Source: a bacterium
Lineage (GTDB): Bacteria; Cyanobacteriota; Vampirovibrionia; Vampirovibrionales; Vampirovibrionaceae
Direction of reading: 5' to 3'
DNA: 64,000 bases
NCBI GenBank assembly: GCA_030429585.1
Contig: JAUIEU010000001.1
Span: 615,994 to 679,993, forward strand
Shown here: in pieces, positions 8,137 to 17,501 of the stretch
Numbering within the stretch: the first letter of the stretch is position 1
Layout of the letters: the number at the start of each line of letters is the position of its first letter
Program-made: the position numbers and the translations under genes
Notes under the pieces: generated by a model
What the model was told of the DNA's origin: nothing
Seen by the model: only the letters and a program-made list of their open reading frames with translations
Databases searched by the model: none

Positions 8137-9171
8137 TTAAACAGGCACCGGCTCAGCGTCCGGCGTTAGCAAAAAAGGGGAGGGGTTTACCTCAAAATCC
8201 AATAGTTGCCCTTGAGAAACAGCTTTAGGGGTTTTACCACTACTTATCCGGTGGAGACGAATCAGTTCCAATAACTCGTGGCGAAGGTTGTGGCGGTGTA
8301 CCACTCGGTCTACCTGGCCATATTTCATTAGGTAGCCAGCCGTTTGGAAGTCATTTGGCAGTTTTTGACGAATGGTTTGTTCAATAACCCGGCGTCCAGC
8401 AAAGCCAATACGGGCGCCTTTTTCCGCCAAAATCACATCGCCTAAGGTACCAAAGCTGGCGGTCACGCCACCAAAGGTAGGTTCTGTTAGTACGGAAATA
8501 TACAGCAGGCCTGCATCGTGTAAACGGGCCAACACCGTGCCGGTTTTTACCATCTGCATTAAGGAGAGGGTGCCTTCCTGCATGCGGGCTCCGCCTGATG
8601 AGGAAAAGATAACAAGCGGCAAATCATACTTTAGGGCACATTCGGCCAAGCAGGTTAGCTTTTCGCCAACCACGCTACCCATGCTGCCGCCCAGATAATC
8701 AAAATCCATAATGCCTAAGGCAAAGCTTTCCGCCTCGTCGATAGTGGGGGGGGTGTCTGCCGCATCATCGTTAGGTTCTTGCATCCGGTGTAGCTTGGCA
8801 ATACCGGTTACCACGGCTTCGTTCAAGTCACTTTTGCTACGGGCCCCTACCTGCCGTTTACGGTAGGGCTGGGTATCGGTAAAGGTTAAGGGGTCGGCTG
8901 GGCCAAGGTTGGCATTTAGCTCAATAAAGGTATCGTCTTCTTGGCAAAACAGCTGTTGTATTCTGTCGCTCGCCCCAATACGAAAGTGGTATTCACACTC
9001 CATGCATACTTGCTGGTTGTGTTCCATGGCCTTGCGAGGCAAAGTGGCGTTACAGCTATAACATTGCACCCAAATAGAGCACAATTCGTCATCGGTTAAT
9101 TTACGGTTTACGCCATCGGCATTTAGGCGGGCTTTTTGCTTTTTTTTGGCAAACCAGTCACGTAAGGACAT
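8137..9171 (-). CDS. accD: Acetyl-CoA carboxylase carboxyltransferase, beta subunit
   Basis: AccD is the zinc-ribbon half of the carboxyltransferase. The four zinc cysteines are C37, C40, C56 and C59 (CYSC...CMEC). The crotonase-fold part carries SSGGARMQEGTLSLMQM and EPTFGGVTASFG. An insert of about 25 residues, rich in acidic residues and proline (about 128-150, around NDDAADTPP), lengthens the protein to 344 residues, against about 300 in E. coli. It lies between the LptD-like gene and accA on the same strand. Confidence 0.96.
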   Translation of the reverse strand: MSLRDWFAKKKQKARLNADGVNRKLTDDELCSIWVQCYSCNATLPRKAMEHNQQVCMECEYHFRIGASDRIQQLFCQEDDTFIELNANLGPADPLTFTDTQPYRKRQVGARSKSDLNEAVVTGIAKLHRMQEPNDDAADTPPTIDEAESFALGIMDFDYLGGSMGSVVGEKLTCLAECALKYDLPLVIFSSSGGARMQEGTLSLMQMVKTGTVLARLHDAGLLYISVLTEPTFGGVTASFGTLGDVILAEKGARIGFAGRRVIEQTIRQKLPNDFQTAGYLMKYGQVDRVVHRHNLRHELLELIRLHRISSGKTPKAVSQGQLLDFEVNPSPFLLTPDAEPVPV

Positions 9172-9257
9172 GGGGTGAGTGTCTCCAGTCGGGCTATAAC
9201 AGGGCGAGGGTGGGAGTCGCAGCCATTGCGTACCACCGTTGTTTCCTTAAACGTTCC

Positions 9258-11363
9258 TCAATTGGCTTTGTTGCCATTCATCATGCCAACATCCTTAACA
9301 TTACCAAAGGCATCCGTAGCCACACCGGTTGGGCTAACAGCAGGGGTTAAAGGCGGCGGGCCATCGTAATCCACGGCATCCTGAATGTTCATTTCATCGT
9401 AATACAAGGTTTTACGCTTTTTACCAGGCATAAAGTTAATGCCAAAAAAGCTGCGCTGACGCACAACATCGTAGGCCAGGTTAAATTTCACATCTTCTGG
9501 GCCAAATAGTACAAAAATTTGGTTGCCCAGCAGCATGTCATTGCGGGCATTATCTTTGTTTACGGAAATTTGGGTGCGCATTCCCATCGTCAAAAACTTG
9601 TTAATGTACACCTGGTTTGTGGTTTGCACACTGTTGCGGCCCGCAAAGTAAGTGTCAAACACAAAGGGGCTATCGCCATTAGTAGCGGCATAATAGTACT
9701 GGTTAATAGAGCTAAAGCGGTTAAATAGGCGCAACCGAACCTGAGGCCCACCCCGTACCACGCTATAAAAATCGCCCGTACTATAGGCCGATAAACCGGC
9801 TTGTGCCCGAACGGCCACTTTTAGGTTGTTTTTTCTATCGCCAATATCCAGCAAGGGCCGAGAGCTAAGCTGGAATTGTGCTTGGGCCCGCCCAGCGGTA
9901 ACGGGTTTTTTGCTGGGGCGTTCAACAAAAAAGTCGGCGTTGTTTGTGGGGAAGAATTCATCATGCATCGCACCGGCAGAAAAGAAGCTCCGCAAAGCAA
10001 AGCCGCCTTTGCGCGCCAACATGCGGGTATCTGTTAGTTGGCCGCCATAGCGTGGGCGCTCCCAGCCAAACATACCGTGGTCGTAATCTTCGTTAGCAGA
10101 TAGAATTAAGCGAGTTTTGCCATCGCCAATTTTGCGATTAACTAAAATAGTAGGGGTACCCACCAAAAAGTTATAGCCCGCACTGGCATTGGTTTTGTGG
10201 GACATGTAGTGCACCATAGCACCCCCACCAAAGCCACTTACGGATTCAAGGTCTTGTCCGCTACGAGAACGACGCCGCCCGGCACCCATACTAATGTAGG
10301 GCGAAAAGCGAACAAAGCCGTCACCGGCTCTAAAATCCAGGCCAGGGCCGGCATAAAAGCCACCGTGGTCTGGGTCTATCCCAATATCTGGGCCTAGGTA
10401 TTCAATGTCTTCGCTTAAGCCATCTTGGGCAAAATCCATTTGGGGCATCCGGGCAATGGTCATGCCGCCAAATTTTAAGGATGGCCACTTAACATTAATA
10501 TCATCCCAATCGCCGTGGCGTACCACATCCACTTCTTTGGCATGCCAGCGTAGCTTTCTATCTAAGTAGCTAGGGTTTTCTGCTGGGGCGTCCCAGCGCA
10601 TATCCAGCTCATCCAGCACTTTGGCATTGCCGTAGGTGTTAGGGTTATTGGCATTAACCGCCTGGGCGCTTTTGGTATTGGCGGTCGGGTCCGTGGCCTC
10701 ATCGGCAGTACCGCTATTACGATTGGTAATAAAGGGGTCGGATGTGGCCAGTTTAGAGAGATCGTCTGGGATTAAGTCAGAGAAATCATCTTGCTTAAGG
10801 GCTGCCTGGGTTTGGCCCGGGATAACCAGTTTACCATCTACTAATTTAGTAAATTTACCGTCCTTAAAGCCTTCGCGGGCCTTAATGCGTACTTGGTCTA
10901 GCACGGTAATGGGGTCGTTAATCAGGGCACTGTTACGGGTAAGGTCAATTTTAGCGTAGGTACCATATACTTTTTCTGGCCCATCACTAATCACCACATT
11001 CCCTTCCGCCACAACAAGCTCGCGTACCGGGTCGTAGCTAATCTTATCCGCTAGCAACTCGGTGTTTTGCTCGCTTACCACCACCTTAACATCGCCACTG
11101 GCGGTATATAAACCGGTTTTATCGTCGTAATCCAGCTCATTGCTTACAATATCCACCACCACCGCTTTGGCCTGTACAGGGGCTTGCACGGATGCATCCG
11201 GCTCTAAGGTGGGGGTGCCTTGTGTTGCTGGCGCCATGGTTTCTACCGGCAAGGAAAGCTGCGCGGCAGCCGTACTGGTAAGCGCCACTGCCATGCTACC
11301 GGCAAGTAGCGAAGCAAACAGTACGGGCGAGAGAGAAAAGCGAGAAAAGGCCATATAAAGCAA
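9258..11363 (-). CDS. LptD/OstA-like LPS assembly outer-membrane protein
   Basis: The 701-residue protein begins with a signal peptide (to about residue 35, ending STAAAQ). An OstA/LptA-type beta-jellyroll segment follows (about 68-165) with LDYDDKTGLYTASGDVKV and VAEGNVVISDG. The long remainder is rich in alternating polar/aromatic strands, as in the LptD barrel. LptD inserts LPS in the outer membrane, so this supports a diderm cell. Unusual: the protein does not end in an aromatic residue but has a soluble-looking tail of about 40 residues after the last strand, ending NGNKAN. The start could be at 11363 or, three codons later, 11354; neither has a clear ribosome site. Not obviously broken. 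Confidence 0.8.
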   Translation of the reverse strand: MLYMAFSRFSLSPVLFASLLAGSMAVALTSTAAAQLSLPVETMAPATQGTPTLEPDASVQAPVQAKAVVVDIVSNELDYDDKTGLYTASGDVKVVVSEQNTELLADKISYDPVRELVVAEGNVVISDGPEKVYGTYAKIDLTRNSALINDPITVLDQVRIKAREGFKDGKFTKLVDGKLVIPGQTQAALKQDDFSDLIPDDLSKLATSDPFITNRNSGTADEATDPTANTKSAQAVNANNPNTYGNAKVLDELDMRWDAPAENPSYLDRKLRWHAKEVDVVRHGDWDDINVKWPSLKFGGMTIARMPQMDFAQDGLSEDIEYLGPDIGIDPDHGGFYAGPGLDFRAGDGFVRFSPYISMGAGRRRSRSGQDLESVSGFGGGAMVHYMSHKTNASAGYNFLVGTPTILVNRKIGDGKTRLILSANEDYDHGMFGWERPRYGGQLTDTRMLARKGGFALRSFFSAGAMHDEFFPTNNADFFVERPSKKPVTAGRAQAQFQLSSRPLLDIGDRKNNLKVAVRAQAGLSAYSTGDFYSVVRGGPQVRLRLFNRFSSINQYYYAATNGDSPFVFDTYFAGRNSVQTTNQVYINKFLTMGMRTQISVNKDNARNDMLLGNQIFVLFGPEDVKFNLAYDVVRQRSFFGINFMPGKKRKTLYYDEMNIQDAVDYDGPPPLTPAVSPTGVATDAFGNVKDVGMMNGNKAN

Positions 11364-11496
11364 GCACCAATGATTGTTTAAAATTAAGAGAAGAGAGATA
11401 CGATAGGGGCTGACCCCTTACTATACCAAGGCTGTAAAAGAATGAAAACCGGCATCAAAGGTTCCTTGCCTGGCTGGCCCTAGTAGCCATACCTTA

Positions 11497-12435
11497 TTAG
11501 GCAGGTTGAGGGGCAGAAGGTGCTGGCACTGCCGGTTTAATATGGGCGTTTGGTACGGGTAAGGTAATGCCCAAGCGCTTATGGCGGGGTTCAACCACAT
11601 CCCATACTAGGCCAACGCGTTGTAACAACCATATGGCCACGTAGGTGCTGTCAAATTCAAACCAACGGTGCCAAAAAATGGGGGTTAAAGGGTCGCCATG
11701 GTGGTTATTGTGCCACCCTTCGCCAAAGCTAAATAAAGCAATTAGGGGGAAGTTGGTGCTGTCTTCTTCTGTGGCGTGGTTGCGGTAGCCCACTAAATGG
11801 GTTGCAGAGTTAATTAACCACGTGGTGTGCCATACCCATACGGTACGGATAACACCGGCCCAAAAGAAGAAGCTCCACCCCATGGTTAGCCCACCCATGG
11901 CATAACCAATGGCAAATAACACAGCGTACTGGCCCAGCCCAATCAAGGCATTGTTACGCTCTAACCACATAATGCCAGGGTCGGCGGCAAGGTCTGCTGT
12001 AATTTTTTCGCGGGCGCCTTCTTCCGCCAGTACGGGGTGGTTGTAGAATAACCAGCCCATATGGGCCCACATAAAGCCATCCCGTGGGGAGTGGGGGTCA
12101 AAGCGCTTATCCGACTGCTTGTGGTGGTATCGGTGGGTGGATGTCCAGAAAATAGGGCCACCTTCCAGGTTAAGGCAGGCAATGGCCGTGGTTAGGTAGG
12201 TCATCCATTGTGTGGTTTTAAAGCCACTGTGGGTTAGCAAGCGGTGGTAGCAAAAGGAAATGCCCATACTGCCGGTGATGTAGCCCACAATAATGCCCGT
12301 TAGCACCGCTGGCCAACTAAAGGTAACGCTGGCTGTGGCCAACCCAACACCAGCCAACACATGGATGGTAATAATGGTAAAGGTAACCACCCAGTCGATT
12401 TGGTCAGGAGTGGCATAATCGGGTTTTTTAAACAT
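11497..12435 (-). CDS. Acyl-lipid/acyl-CoA fatty acid desaturase
   Basis: This membrane di-iron enzyme introduces a cis double bond in fatty acyl chains. All three histidine boxes are present: HRLLTH, HRYHH and HNNHH, in the order and spacing of the Delta9 DesC/stearoyl desaturase family, with several hydrophobic segments between them. I place the start at 12435 (MFKKPDYATPD): GGAGA lies about 9 bases upstream, and the 24 extra residues of the longer frame look non-coding. That gives 312 residues, close to family size. A C-terminal Ala/Pro-rich tail follows. Neighbours are envelope genes. Confidence 0.92.
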   Translation of the reverse strand: MFKKPDYATPDQIDWVVTFTIITIHVLAGVGLATASVTFSWPAVLTGIIVGYITGSMGISFCYHRLLTHSGFKTTQWMTYLTTAIACLNLEGGPIFWTSTHRYHHKQSDKRFDPHSPRDGFMWAHMGWLFYNHPVLAEEGAREKITADLAADPGIMWLERNNALIGLGQYAVLFAIGYAMGGLTMGWSFFFWAGVIRTVWVWHTTWLINSATHLVGYRNHATEEDSTNFPLIALFSFGEGWHNNHHGDPLTPIFWHRWFEFDSTYVAIWLLQRVGLVWDVVEPRHKRLGITLPVPNAHIKPAVPAPSAPQPA

Positions 12436-12565
12436 GGAAGACAGTCTCCGGCAGAAAAGCTGTTGCCAGCCAAGGATAATTCGCCACCCATCTTGGCATA
12501 TACCCACCCAAAAGGCGAGTAATTATGAACCGCGGATTTAGGCTGTCTTAATGCAGAGTTAAGGC

Positions 12566-13018
12566 CTAATAATGCAGGCCAAAAGCCACATAAACACCTA
12601 AGGCGGCGCCAACCACTACTTCTACCGGGGTATGGCCCAGCAATTCCCGCAACCGCTCGGGGATATCCTGCTTGTGGTGAGTATAAAAATCTTGAGATAT
12701 TTTGTTGAGAATGCCGGCCATTTTACCGGCCGCGCGGCGCACGCCAGCGGCGTCATACATCACAATAACCGCCAAGCCTAGGGCAATGGCAAAGCTGGTG
12801 GTGGTAAAGCCATCCACAAGCCCCACACTGGTGGCTAAGGAAGAAACGCTGGCGCTATGGCTGCTAGGCATGCCCCCGGTATGGAAAAATATTTTAAAAT
12901 TAAGCTCGTGGTGCACCATAAAGTGCCACAAAATTTTAAGCGCTTGCGCCAGTATGGTGGCGGCAGTCACTACCGTAATCACTTCTAGGCCAGTATTGGC
13001 CACATCTGGGCTTAGCAT
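12566..13018 (-). CDS. Divergent PAP2 family membrane protein
   Basis: The 150-residue membrane protein carries the GGMPSSHSASVSSLATSVGL block and the DAAGVRRAAGKMA block that define the divergent PAP2 (acid phosphatase/haloperoxidase-related, DUF212) family, widespread in cyanobacteria and plastids. Substrate unknown; a lipid phosphate is plausible. It has about four hydrophobic segments. It follows the prenyl synthase gene on the same strand with a 53-base gap, so a link with polyprenyl diphosphate metabolism is possible but not shown. Confidence 0.9.
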   Translation of the reverse strand: MLSPDVANTGLEVITVVTAATILAQALKILWHFMVHHELNFKIFFHTGGMPSSHSASVSSLATSVGLVDGFTTTSFAIALGLAVIVMYDAAGVRRAAGKMAGILNKISQDFYTHHKQDIPERLRELLGHTPVEVVVGAALGVYVAFGLHY

Positions 13019-13071
13019 TGCCAGTTAATTATCCGTAAAATTAAACGACTATTGGCGCTACGCTACCACGG

Positions 13072-14082
13072 TTAGGCCCGTCGTGCGAGCATAAAATTAC
13101 ACAGCCATTCCAAATGCTGGGCAATAAGGCCCCTGCGGGCCGGAACAAATGGAAGTGCCGCCAGCTGCTGTAAAAAGCCTTGCTGGGCCAATTCGGCATG
13201 GGCGCGTGCCACGGGCACGGTGCAGTACTTTAAAATGCTATTTTTATCCTGCCCGGCATCCTTACCGGCGGATTTGCCGAGTTCTGCCGCCGTGGCTGTC
13301 GTATCCAGTAAATCATCGGCAATTTGAAAAACCGTCCCCAGTTGGTGGCCCATGGCCCGTAACTGGGTGATTACTTCCATCGGTTGATGGGCAGCGATAC
13401 CCCCCATCGCCATGGCTGCCCCAAACAGGGCACCGGTTTTATGGGTATGGATCGTCATGACCTCATCCAAGGTAATACGCCGCCCAGCCAAGGATAAATC
13501 CAGCCACTGGCCGCGTATCAATTGGCAAAGCCCAGCTGCTTGGGCCAGCTCCGCCACTAATTGGGGGTGGTTAGGGCAATGGTTGGCCAATAAGGCGTAC
13601 GCTTCGGCCTGTAGGGCATCGCCTACTAATATACCCATGGCTTCGCCATACTGGTAATGCACCGTCGGCTGCCCACGGCGCAGGGTGTCATTATCCATGG
13701 CGGGCAAATCATCATGCACCAGGCTGTAGGTATGCAGCATTTCTATGGCCATGGCGGCACTTAGCACGTGTTGTGGGCTATCAGGGGCGCCTTCAGTGGA
13801 TTCATCTACCCGCTGGGTAAACCCTGCCGCCACTAGGCACACCAGCAAGGGCCGGATACGTTTACCGCCCCCTAATAAGGCATGGGCCATGGCCTCCCCT
13901 AGCCGTTGGTTGGCCATGTGGGTAGAAGAGCCGACAGGCGTGGCAGCAAGCTCCGTGGTCCATTGCTGGGCCTGCTGGGCAAGGGCAGCCTCTATCTGAG
14001 TAAGCCAGGGGGCAAAGCGTTGTGGAAAAGACGCCTGTAAAGGAGCCTTAGACGGCGAAGATTGTGGCGTGGTACTTACCAT
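13072..14082 (-). CDS. ispA: Polyprenyl diphosphate synthase (FPP/GGPP type)
   Basis: This trans-prenyltransferase condenses isopentenyl diphosphate with allylic diphosphates. The 336-residue protein has GGGKRIRP (71-78), the first Asp-rich motif DDLPAMDND (124-132), and the second DDLLD (256-260). The two-residue Pro-Ala insert in the first motif is the bacterial type II form of FPP and GGPP synthases, and Tyr119 five residues upstream of it favours a short product. The product chain length cannot be fixed from sequence by eye, so the symbol is tentative. The start overlaps the end of rsgA by 7 bases, so translation is probably coupled. Confidence 0.9.
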   Translation of the reverse strand: MVSTTPQSSPSKAPLQASFPQRFAPWLTQIEAALAQQAQQWTTELAATPVGSSTHMANQRLGEAMAHALLGGGKRIRPLLVCLVAAGFTQRVDESTEGAPDSPQHVLSAAMAIEMLHTYSLVHDDLPAMDNDTLRRGQPTVHYQYGEAMGILVGDALQAEAYALLANHCPNHPQLVAELAQAAGLCQLIRGQWLDLSLAGRRITLDEVMTIHTHKTGALFGAAMAMGGIAAHQPMEVITQLRAMGHQLGTVFQIADDLLDTTATAAELGKSAGKDAGQDKNSILKYCTVPVARAHAELAQQGFLQQLAALPFVPARRGLIAQHLEWLCNFMLARRA

Positions 14083-15239
14083 TCACCATCCTCCTCATCC
14101 ATAGCCTCTACCGGTTGATTACGGTGCTGACTCATGGCTTGGCGCTGCTGGCGGCGCGATTGCCCCCGCAAGTTTTCGTTCAGGCGTACCCGTGCAGCTT
14201 GTTTGCCGCCCTGCTTATCTACTTTTTTCTGGCCGTACTCGCTTTTATCGCTTATATCTGCGCGGGTGCGGTTGCCTTCTACGGCTTCTTCCATAAAGCG
14301 TTGGTAATGGGCTAGCCGCTCTGGGGCAATGTTGCCAAGCTGGGCCGCAGCCTGAACAGCGCAGTTTTCTTCCGTTACATGGGTGCAATTGTTAAACCCA
14401 CATTGGGCCCGGTAAGTAGCAAACTCCGTAAAGGCCTGCTCTACAGCCTCTGGTAGGGCCTCATCAAAGGTGGCACGGCTAAAGCCGGGGGTATCCGCCA
14501 CAATAATGCCCGGGGCCACGGTTAGCAAGGCCACATGCCGGGTGGTGTGCTGCCCGCGCTCTAATTTATGAGAAACGGCGCCTTCTTCCAAGGCGAGTTG
14601 TGGGTTTAGCCGATTAAGCAAGGAGGATTTACCGGCCCCACTAAGGCCTGCCAACACGCTAACCTGCCCGTGGCAGGCTGCCGCAATGGGGGCATAGGTT
14701 TCTGCTTTATCAAAAAGAGGCGAAAAAACGGGGTAGCCCAGTTTATCCGCATACAGGTGAGTGAGTTCCTTGAGCAGGGCATCGTTGGGCTGTAAATCCT
14801 GCTTGGTAAACCCAATAGAAACATGCAACCTAGCAATGGCCGCATGGATAAGGTAGCGATTGAGTTGCTCGCTATCAAACTCTGGCTGGGTAAGGGCGCA
14901 TACCACCAGTACATGAGTGCTATTAGCCATTTTAGGCCGGGTTAGCTGGCTGTGGCGAGGCCACACCCCCACAATACGCGCTGTTTGATTGGTGGTATCC
15001 ATATCATCCAACCACACCACATCGCCCACTAATACCGTAATACCGGCCTTTTTAAGGGTAGCTTTTATACTGCAATGGTAAGGTGCCTCGCCATGGGTCA
15101 CGCAGACATCGTAGCGATTGGTGTGTTGGGCCAATACCCACCCTGCCATACAGTGGGCCTCGGGGGGTGAGGATTCCTCTAGCGTCTCCTGTAGACGCTT
15201 TGGTAAACCTAGTGGGGCTAAGGCGGAATGAGTGGTCAT
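14076..15239 (-). CDS. rsgA: Ribosome biogenesis GTPase RsgA
   Basis: RsgA is a circularly permuted GTPase that acts in late maturation of the 30S subunit. The motifs come in the permuted order: TKQD (G4), then GLSGAGKSSLLN (G1), then DTPGF (G3). The C-terminal zinc site is CGFNNCTHVTEENC. I place the start at 15239: its ATG overlaps the mqnA stop as TGATG, and the protein from there (387 residues, MTTHSALAP...) begins just before the OB-fold. The open frame runs further upstream inside mqnA, but that part has no family similarity. A basic C-terminal tail of about 60 residues is extra. Confidence 0.94.
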   Translation of the reverse strand: MTTHSALAPLGLPKRLQETLEESSPPEAHCMAGWVLAQHTNRYDVCVTHGEAPYHCSIKATLKKAGITVLVGDVVWLDDMDTTNQTARIVGVWPRHSQLTRPKMANSTHVLVVCALTQPEFDSEQLNRYLIHAAIARLHVSIGFTKQDLQPNDALLKELTHLYADKLGYPVFSPLFDKAETYAPIAAACHGQVSVLAGLSGAGKSSLLNRLNPQLALEEGAVSHKLERGQHTTRHVALLTVAPGIIVADTPGFSRATFDEALPEAVEQAFTEFATYRAQCGFNNCTHVTEENCAVQAAAQLGNIAPERLAHYQRFMEEAVEGNRTRADISDKSEYGQKKVDKQGGKQAARVRLNENLRGQSRRQQRQAMSQHRNQPVEAMDEEDGEW

Positions 15240-16174
15240 CACAGTGCAGGTACCCTGGCTGGTTGATGTTGGCTGAGGTAGGTACCGTTCATGGCTTGGC
15301 TTAAGCGTTGTAACCCAGCACGATGGGCTTGGGTTAGGCCAAAATCCAAGGATTGCTGCCAATAATTGAGTAATTGGGTATCCGTAAAGCAAAGGGGCGC
15401 ATGTTGGTGGGCTTGCCACACGGCATGTTGGCGGGTATGGGCCGACCCCTGAAAGCGCTGATAAGCCTGCAATAGGGCCTGCTGAACGTGTTGAGCCACC
15501 TGTTGTTGTTCTAGGGGCAGGGTATTGGGGATAATCCATACCGCAAACACGAGGGGGGTTTCGGTGGCTGCCACCCATTCGGTGGCCATATCTCGTAAGG
15601 TGTAGGGTTGCAGCCCTTGGGGCAGCTGTTGGGCTTCTGCCTGTCGGCACAGGGCCAGGGCCCTATCTCCAATAACCAGGCCACCGGCATGCTGTGGGAT
15701 AGCTTTAATAATTTTATCTGCCGGGATGGTGACAAAACGGGGGGCAGGGTCTACACCATACTGGCGATGGAGTAAGTAGCGCAGCACCGCCACAGATGTG
15801 GCGCTATCATCAGGAATAGCAATGGTGGTAGGCGATGGGGCAGATACTGACCTTGTGTTTTCAACATAAAGGACGCTTTCTACCCCACCAAACGAGCTAA
15901 CCGATACCTTCGGCAGCACCGTAAACGCGTCGGCATTGGCCAAGTAAAAGGCACTAGATACGGGCGATGCATCCAGGCGGCCTTCTGCCATCCAACGGTT
16001 AAGGGTGGCCGGTGGCGCCGTGTACAAATCCACGGTAGGGGGCAGTTTTAACCCGGCATGGTACAGGGGCAGGGTATTAATAAAACTAATGGCCCCTAGC
16101 CTAAAACGCCCGTTAGCCTTTACGGGCGGCGTGGCAGACACGCTAGGCAAAGGTGTGGGCCTCGTGGTAACCAC
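15239..16174 (-). CDS. mqnA: Chorismate dehydratase MqnA
   Basis: MqnA makes 3-enolpyruvyl-benzoate from chorismate, the first step of the futalosine route to menaquinone. The 311-residue protein has the family opening RLGAISFINTLPLYH, the substrate-pocket SPVSSAFYL, and GDRALAL in the second half. The mqnE gene is immediately upstream and overlaps it by 32 bases, which fits the pathway. Residues 1-25 are a poorly conserved leader; a later start is possible but no better ATG is evident. The stop is shared with the rsgA start. Confidence 0.92.
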   Translation of the reverse strand: MVTTRPTPLPSVSATPPVKANGRFRLGAISFINTLPLYHAGLKLPPTVDLYTAPPATLNRWMAEGRLDASPVSSAFYLANADAFTVLPKVSVSSFGGVESVLYVENTRSVSAPSPTTIAIPDDSATSVAVLRYLLHRQYGVDPAPRFVTIPADKIIKAIPQHAGGLVIGDRALALCRQAEAQQLPQGLQPYTLRDMATEWVAATETPLVFAVWIIPNTLPLEQQQVAQHVQQALLQAYQRFQGSAHTRQHAVWQAHQHAPLCFTDTQLLNYWQQSLDFGLTQAHRAGLQRLSQAMNGTYLSQHQPARVPAL

Positions 16175-17351
16175 GGGTATCAGCGGGGGGCTCGTAGCGG
16201 GCTTTTACCCCGTACAGGCTGTCGCGCTCAATAGGGATGCGGCCGGCCTTCCAAATCAGGTTAAGCAGTTGGTCTTTGGTTAGGTGCTCGCTAGAAGCGG
16301 TACCGGCAGAGTGAGCAATTTTTTCTTGCACCACAGTGCCGTCCAAGTCATCCACGCCAAAGTTTAGGCCCACTTGGCTAATTTTTTCGCCAATATGCAC
16401 CCAAAAGGCTTTAATATGGGGGAAGTTATCCAGCACTAAGCGGCTAACGGCAAAGTTTTTTAGGTTTTCCACACCGGTGAGTGCGTTACTGGGGTCAATG
16501 CGGTTGCCTTCGTAGTAGCAATTTAGGGGGATAAAGGTCATAAAGCCGCCGCTTTTATCCTGCTGCTCTCGCAGGCGAATCATATGGTCCACGCGCTCTT
16601 CGTTGGTTTCACCTAAACCAGCCAACATAGTAGCCGTGCTGCTTAAGCCCATATCATGGGCTAAACCATGGATTCGCAACCATTCTTCACCAGGGATTTT
16701 ATCCACGCACACCAGCTCGCGCATCCGCTCGCTAAATACTTCGGCACCACCGCCGGGTAACGAGCGCAGGCCCACGTCTTTCAGGGTTTTTAGCACCACT
16801 TCTGGTGGTACGCCGTCTAATTCGGCCATGTAGGCAATTTCTACCGCCGTCATGCCCTTAATATGCACATGGGGGAATTCGCGTGTCAGGGCCTTAAATA
16901 GGTCCTCGTAGTAGGCTAAATCCTGCTCTTTATACAGGCCACTCACAATGTGGAACTCACTCAGGGTATCTTTGCCGGGGTAATTACCCACCATATTAAT
17001 CACGTCATCCACGCTCATAACATACGCTTTGGGCGATTTTGGGCCTTTTTTAAAGGAGCAAAAGGTGCAATTAGCTTCGCAAATGTTGGTGGGGTTAATG
17101 TGGTAGTTGTGCACCCAGTACACGTCATTGCGACGGTCGACTGGTGTGGCCAAACGGCGGGCCGTATCCGCCAAAATACCAATCCCTAGCAAATCGTTGC
17201 TATTGTAAATAAATTCGGCCTCTTCACGCTCTATGCGTTGGCGGGCAATCACTTTGTCATACATACTGCGCAAAGGGTTACTGGCATGGGCCATGTAATC
17301 ATGGTGCAGCTCGTTGATAACATCAGGAGAATGAGGAGGTAAAGTAGGCAT
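16143..17351 (-). CDS. mqnE: Aminofutalosine synthase MqnE (radical SAM)
   Basis: MqnE is a radical SAM enzyme that joins 3-enolpyruvyl-benzoate to adenosine, the second futalosine-pathway step. The 4Fe-4S cysteines are C91, C95 and C98 (CEANCTFC). Family blocks include HIKGMTAVEI, SLPGGGAEVFSERM and TATMLAGLGETNEERVDHM. Among the related enzymes MqnE, MqnC and CofG/H, the LPGGGAE block with ERVDHMIRLREQQDKSGGF fits MqnE best. It is first in the mqnE-mqnA-rsgA-prenyl synthase operon. The other menaquinone genes (mqnB, mqnC, mqnD) are not in the window. Confidence 0.9.
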   Translation of the reverse strand: MPTLPPHSPDVINELHHDYMAHASNPLRSMYDKVIARQRIEREEAEFIYNSNDLLGIGILADTARRLATPVDRRNDVYWVHNYHINPTNICEANCTFCSFKKGPKSPKAYVMSVDDVINMVGNYPGKDTLSEFHIVSGLYKEQDLAYYEDLFKALTREFPHVHIKGMTAVEIAYMAELDGVPPEVVLKTLKDVGLRSLPGGGAEVFSERMRELVCVDKIPGEEWLRIHGLAHDMGLSSTATMLAGLGETNEERVDHMIRLREQQDKSGGFMTFIPLNCYYEGNRIDPSNALTGVENLKNFAVSRLVLDNFPHIKAFWVHIGEKISQVGLNFGVDDLDGTVVQEKIAHSAGTASSEHLTKDQLLNLIWKAGRIPIERDSLYGVKARYEPPADTRGYHEAHTFA

Positions 17352-17433
17352 AGTAGGCGATACAGTTAGGTTAAGGGCAAGCGCCCCAGAATAACAGCCA
17401 TTCGGCAGGCACTATTGTAGTGAAAACAGAGAC

Positions 17434-17470
17434 AGCCTGCCAATCACACGAGGGTGATATGAAACAGGCT
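17434..17470. terminator. Hairpin between RNase E/G gene and mqnE
   Basis: AGCCTG (17434-17439) pairs with CAGGCT (17465-17470), with a smaller ATCAC/GGTGAT pairing inside. It lies 32 bases after the RNase E/G stop on the minus strand. There is no good T-run on either side, so termination would be weak or factor-assisted; it could instead be an RNA processing site. Confidence 0.35.
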
Positions 17471-17501
17471 ACCTGTAAGATTAGGTTGAGCGACGTGCCC
17501 T

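Noticed and set aside
9175-9369. Plus-strand frames opposite accD and the LptD-like gene
   Set aside because: They are shadows of strong coding frames on the other strand, without ribosome sites.
12436-12507. 24 extra N-terminal residues of the desaturase
   Set aside because: The ribosome site GGAGA fits the internal ATG at 12435 and the extra part is unlike the family.
15240-15650. N-terminal extension of the RsgA frame by about 137 codons
   Set aside because: It lies inside mqnA in another frame, has no family similarity, is rich in Pro/Thr/Arg as expected of a shadow, and the TGATG start at 15239 gives the normal protein.
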